Positions 61,967 through 64,000 of a stretch of 64,000 nucleotides of DNA are shown one piece after another (within the stretch, counting starts at the first letter, position 1; each line of letters opens with the position of its first letter). This DNA comes from Nomia melanderi (Eukaryota > Arthropoda > Insecta > Hymenoptera > Halictidae): positions 6,260,001-6,324,000 of the forward strand of contig NC_135010.1 of assembly GCF_051020985.1 (NCBI RefSeq). The letters are read 5' to 3'. The notes below the pieces were generated by a model. It saw only the letters and a list, made by a program, of their open reading frames with translations. It did no database searches and was not told the DNA's origin. The translations under genes were made by a program, and so were the position numbers.

Positions 61967-64000
61967 ATTGTTACACAAAAGAAAAGCACGTCGGGCATAT
62001 TTCGTTATTTGTTTATTAACACAAAAAAGTCGCAAGAAGTTCTGTACTCATTACCTTTTTTTTCTAATTTAATTTGAACGTTAACTTTGATTATATCGAC
62101 ACGTATATCCCATAATGGCGAACCTTTCAAAGATACAGATGAAATTTTGAAAATCTCCTTTTATCACCATAACATAATTTCTAAAAATGTAAATCTAAAA
62201 ATTAGATTAAACAAATCTTTGAAGAAATACTTCGTTACTCTGCATTCGCCAAGTTTCATAAAGATGGCGTGCTTAACAATCAAATGCAAAGATCAATTTG
62301 CAAAATCAGAAAAAGAAACTGAGTTTCTGCAACTGAGTTTTTATTTTCCAAAAATCGTCTAAAATTATCGTGAAACTCGTAAAATTGTCTGTGATTTTAA
62401 TAATTGATGACGATCGCAGACATTCTGGCAGGTTCTTTGTTGTCCCGCCAACATGGCGTCCTTTTCAAGCGGACGAGCACAGTAGTTTGATCGAAGAAAA
62501 AGAAAAAATCACAAGTCCGCCGTGGACTGCCAATTCTGAAAGGCAAAAACGAAAGAAAAAACGATTTGCTCGGCGTGCAAGTTCTTATCTATGTGTGCCT
62601 GCTTGTTTTTGTCGGTATACTAATGATCGATCGAGTGGTATCTCGTGGTGTTGTCCGCGACTTTCTTCCGTATCAGCAAAATGGTTGCCAGCGGCCCGAA
62701 TTTCGATCTGGCACAAGCGCGCGCGGAACGAGTAAATATTTCTCCCAGGACTTTTTTTAGTTTGGAACTCGCGACAGTTTTTCGTTTCTCCTTTTCCATT
62801 CGACGGATTCTTTGGTTCTGTTCCCATTTGGTTCGATTGATTTTTCTGTGAAAATATTTACTCAACGGTGGATTATTGACGTTACACGGTGTATGCAAAA
62901 GTACACGGAGCTGGGTTAAATATTAATCTTCATAACGGAATATCGCGTAACCATGAATCATAGTTCAGGAAAATATATATCATGTGTACTAATATATAAT
63001 CTACCGTATTTTCATATAGTTAATATTTATCTTTCATTTTTACTTCCATTCTTTGATGTTTGTTGCCATAGAAAACGAAGAGGGCGAGGGAATGTGAAAA
63101 ATTGTTGCACTGTGCTGTGAATTTTATTTAATGAACGGTTAATGGATTATTTATTGGTATACAGAATAATTGTGGTTCAAAGGCAAAACGATATGAATTA
63201 TATTTTAAAAAGATTTCGTCTGTGCCTCTGTTGAGTTGTAGAATATGAAATTTGTATTTTTTGGAAATGAAGTTATATATTAAAGAAATGTTTTTCTTAA
63301 TGTTAATCATGAAAGGTGAAAATGAACGATGAGACTGATATTTATAATTTTGTATTAAAGTATCTTTGAATAAGAAATTTATGGTTTCGTCGTTTTGCTT
63401 GGGATACTCACAAAAGTTACCGCTGGCAAAAAGTATTTGATCGAGTAAGCTAAAATTGAACTCTTTTAATTAGTTGGAAGTGATATTGAAAATTACGGTA
63501 CACTGAATTTAGTTATCTACATAATTGTGTTAAACTCTTGCAAAATATGAAAGTAAAAGGCTTCATCTATAAACGAGATCAATTTTCTTTTGTTCAGAAT
63601 AATAGAACATTTTACATTGCCTGACATTTTATACACTAAAAAAATCATCGAATAATTCTAGAATACAAATATTAATATAAATTGATCCCATTTTATTTTT
63701 AATCTAAAGAAGTCATTCGCGTTATATATGGAATATTCGTAATTTCAGTTTCTTCAAATTCATTCGTGTAAATTCCAATTTTGGTTAACATTTACAGCTT
63801 AACGAATTAAACATAATATTAATACGAAACTGAGAATGATAAATCCAGTATAACCAAGTTCATAAATTCATAATATTATATGAAACAATTGGTTTCGAAT
63901 GCTTTCTGCAAGAGGTAGACACCTTGCTCCGTGTGTTGCATACAAATTAACAAACATCATTTCTCCAATGCAACACGAAATTCTCCTTGGTACTAGTGCA

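Larger units (their letters stand above)
57717..64000 (+). other. Shab intron 3, continuing beyond the window
   Basis: It begins with the donor GTAAGT at 57717. No later Shab coding exon was recognised. The first 600 bp contain palindromes of the same family as those after exon 2, and further on there are TIR elements at 60.4 and 61.8 kb. Frames of 60-121 codons at 58.9-59.3 kb and 62.1-62.9 kb carry no motif. Confidence 0.75.

Noticed and set aside
62370..62735. 121-codon frame near the window end, considered as a distal Shab exon
   Set aside because: It lacks any Kv2 C-terminal motif and is full of Arg/Ser runs from GC-rich DNA. The true downstream exons are probably outside the window.

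Overview
The window is nuclear DNA from an insect, most probably a hymenopteran (bee-like). It is AT-rich, with GC-richer patches near exons, short and very long GT..AG introns, and many short TTAA-flanked inverted-repeat elements. I cannot name the species. Two protein-coding genes are clear, both on the plus strand. The rest is intergenic, 5'-leader or intronic DNA full of non-autonomous DNA transposons and simple repeats. I saw no prokaryotic operon, CRISPR array, rRNA or convincing tRNA.

Layout: (1) 1-2.43 kb: a compact GFOD-type glucose-fructose oxidoreductase-domain gene whose open frame runs straight through a 75-nt in-frame intron. (2) 2.43-19.4 kb: about 17 kb without a recognised protein. 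It holds a 55+55 nt perfect hairpin, at least seven TTAA-flanked MITEs (some nested or abutting), a (TC)n(TA)n tract, and a CpG-rich block around 8.4-11.2 kb that may be the promoter and leader region of the next gene. (3) 19.4 kb to beyond the window end: Shab, the Kv2 voltage-gated K+ channel. Coding exons visible are 19799-20902 (N-terminus plus T1), 35763-36609 (S1-S6 and pore) and 57412-57716 (start of the cytoplasmic C-terminus). The C-terminal end lies beyond 64 kb. The introns are about 14.9 kb and 20.8 kb.

The most interesting material is inside Shab. A diverged second copy of the C-terminal exon sits at 45467-45711 with a splice acceptor in the same phase, an open frame, its own stop and a polyadenylation hexamer. 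Degenerate fragments of it recur at about 51.36, 53.59 and 57.0 kb. Just downstream of the pore exon and again just downstream of the C-terminal exon lie clusters of one family of long near-palindromes, which would form long dsRNA in the pre-mRNA. The pore exon keeps the unedited codon at the four positions I remember as A-to-I recoding sites in Drosophila Shab. Together these suggest that post-transcriptional control (editing, alternative splicing, possibly circular RNA) is encoded in this intron architecture. That last step is inference.
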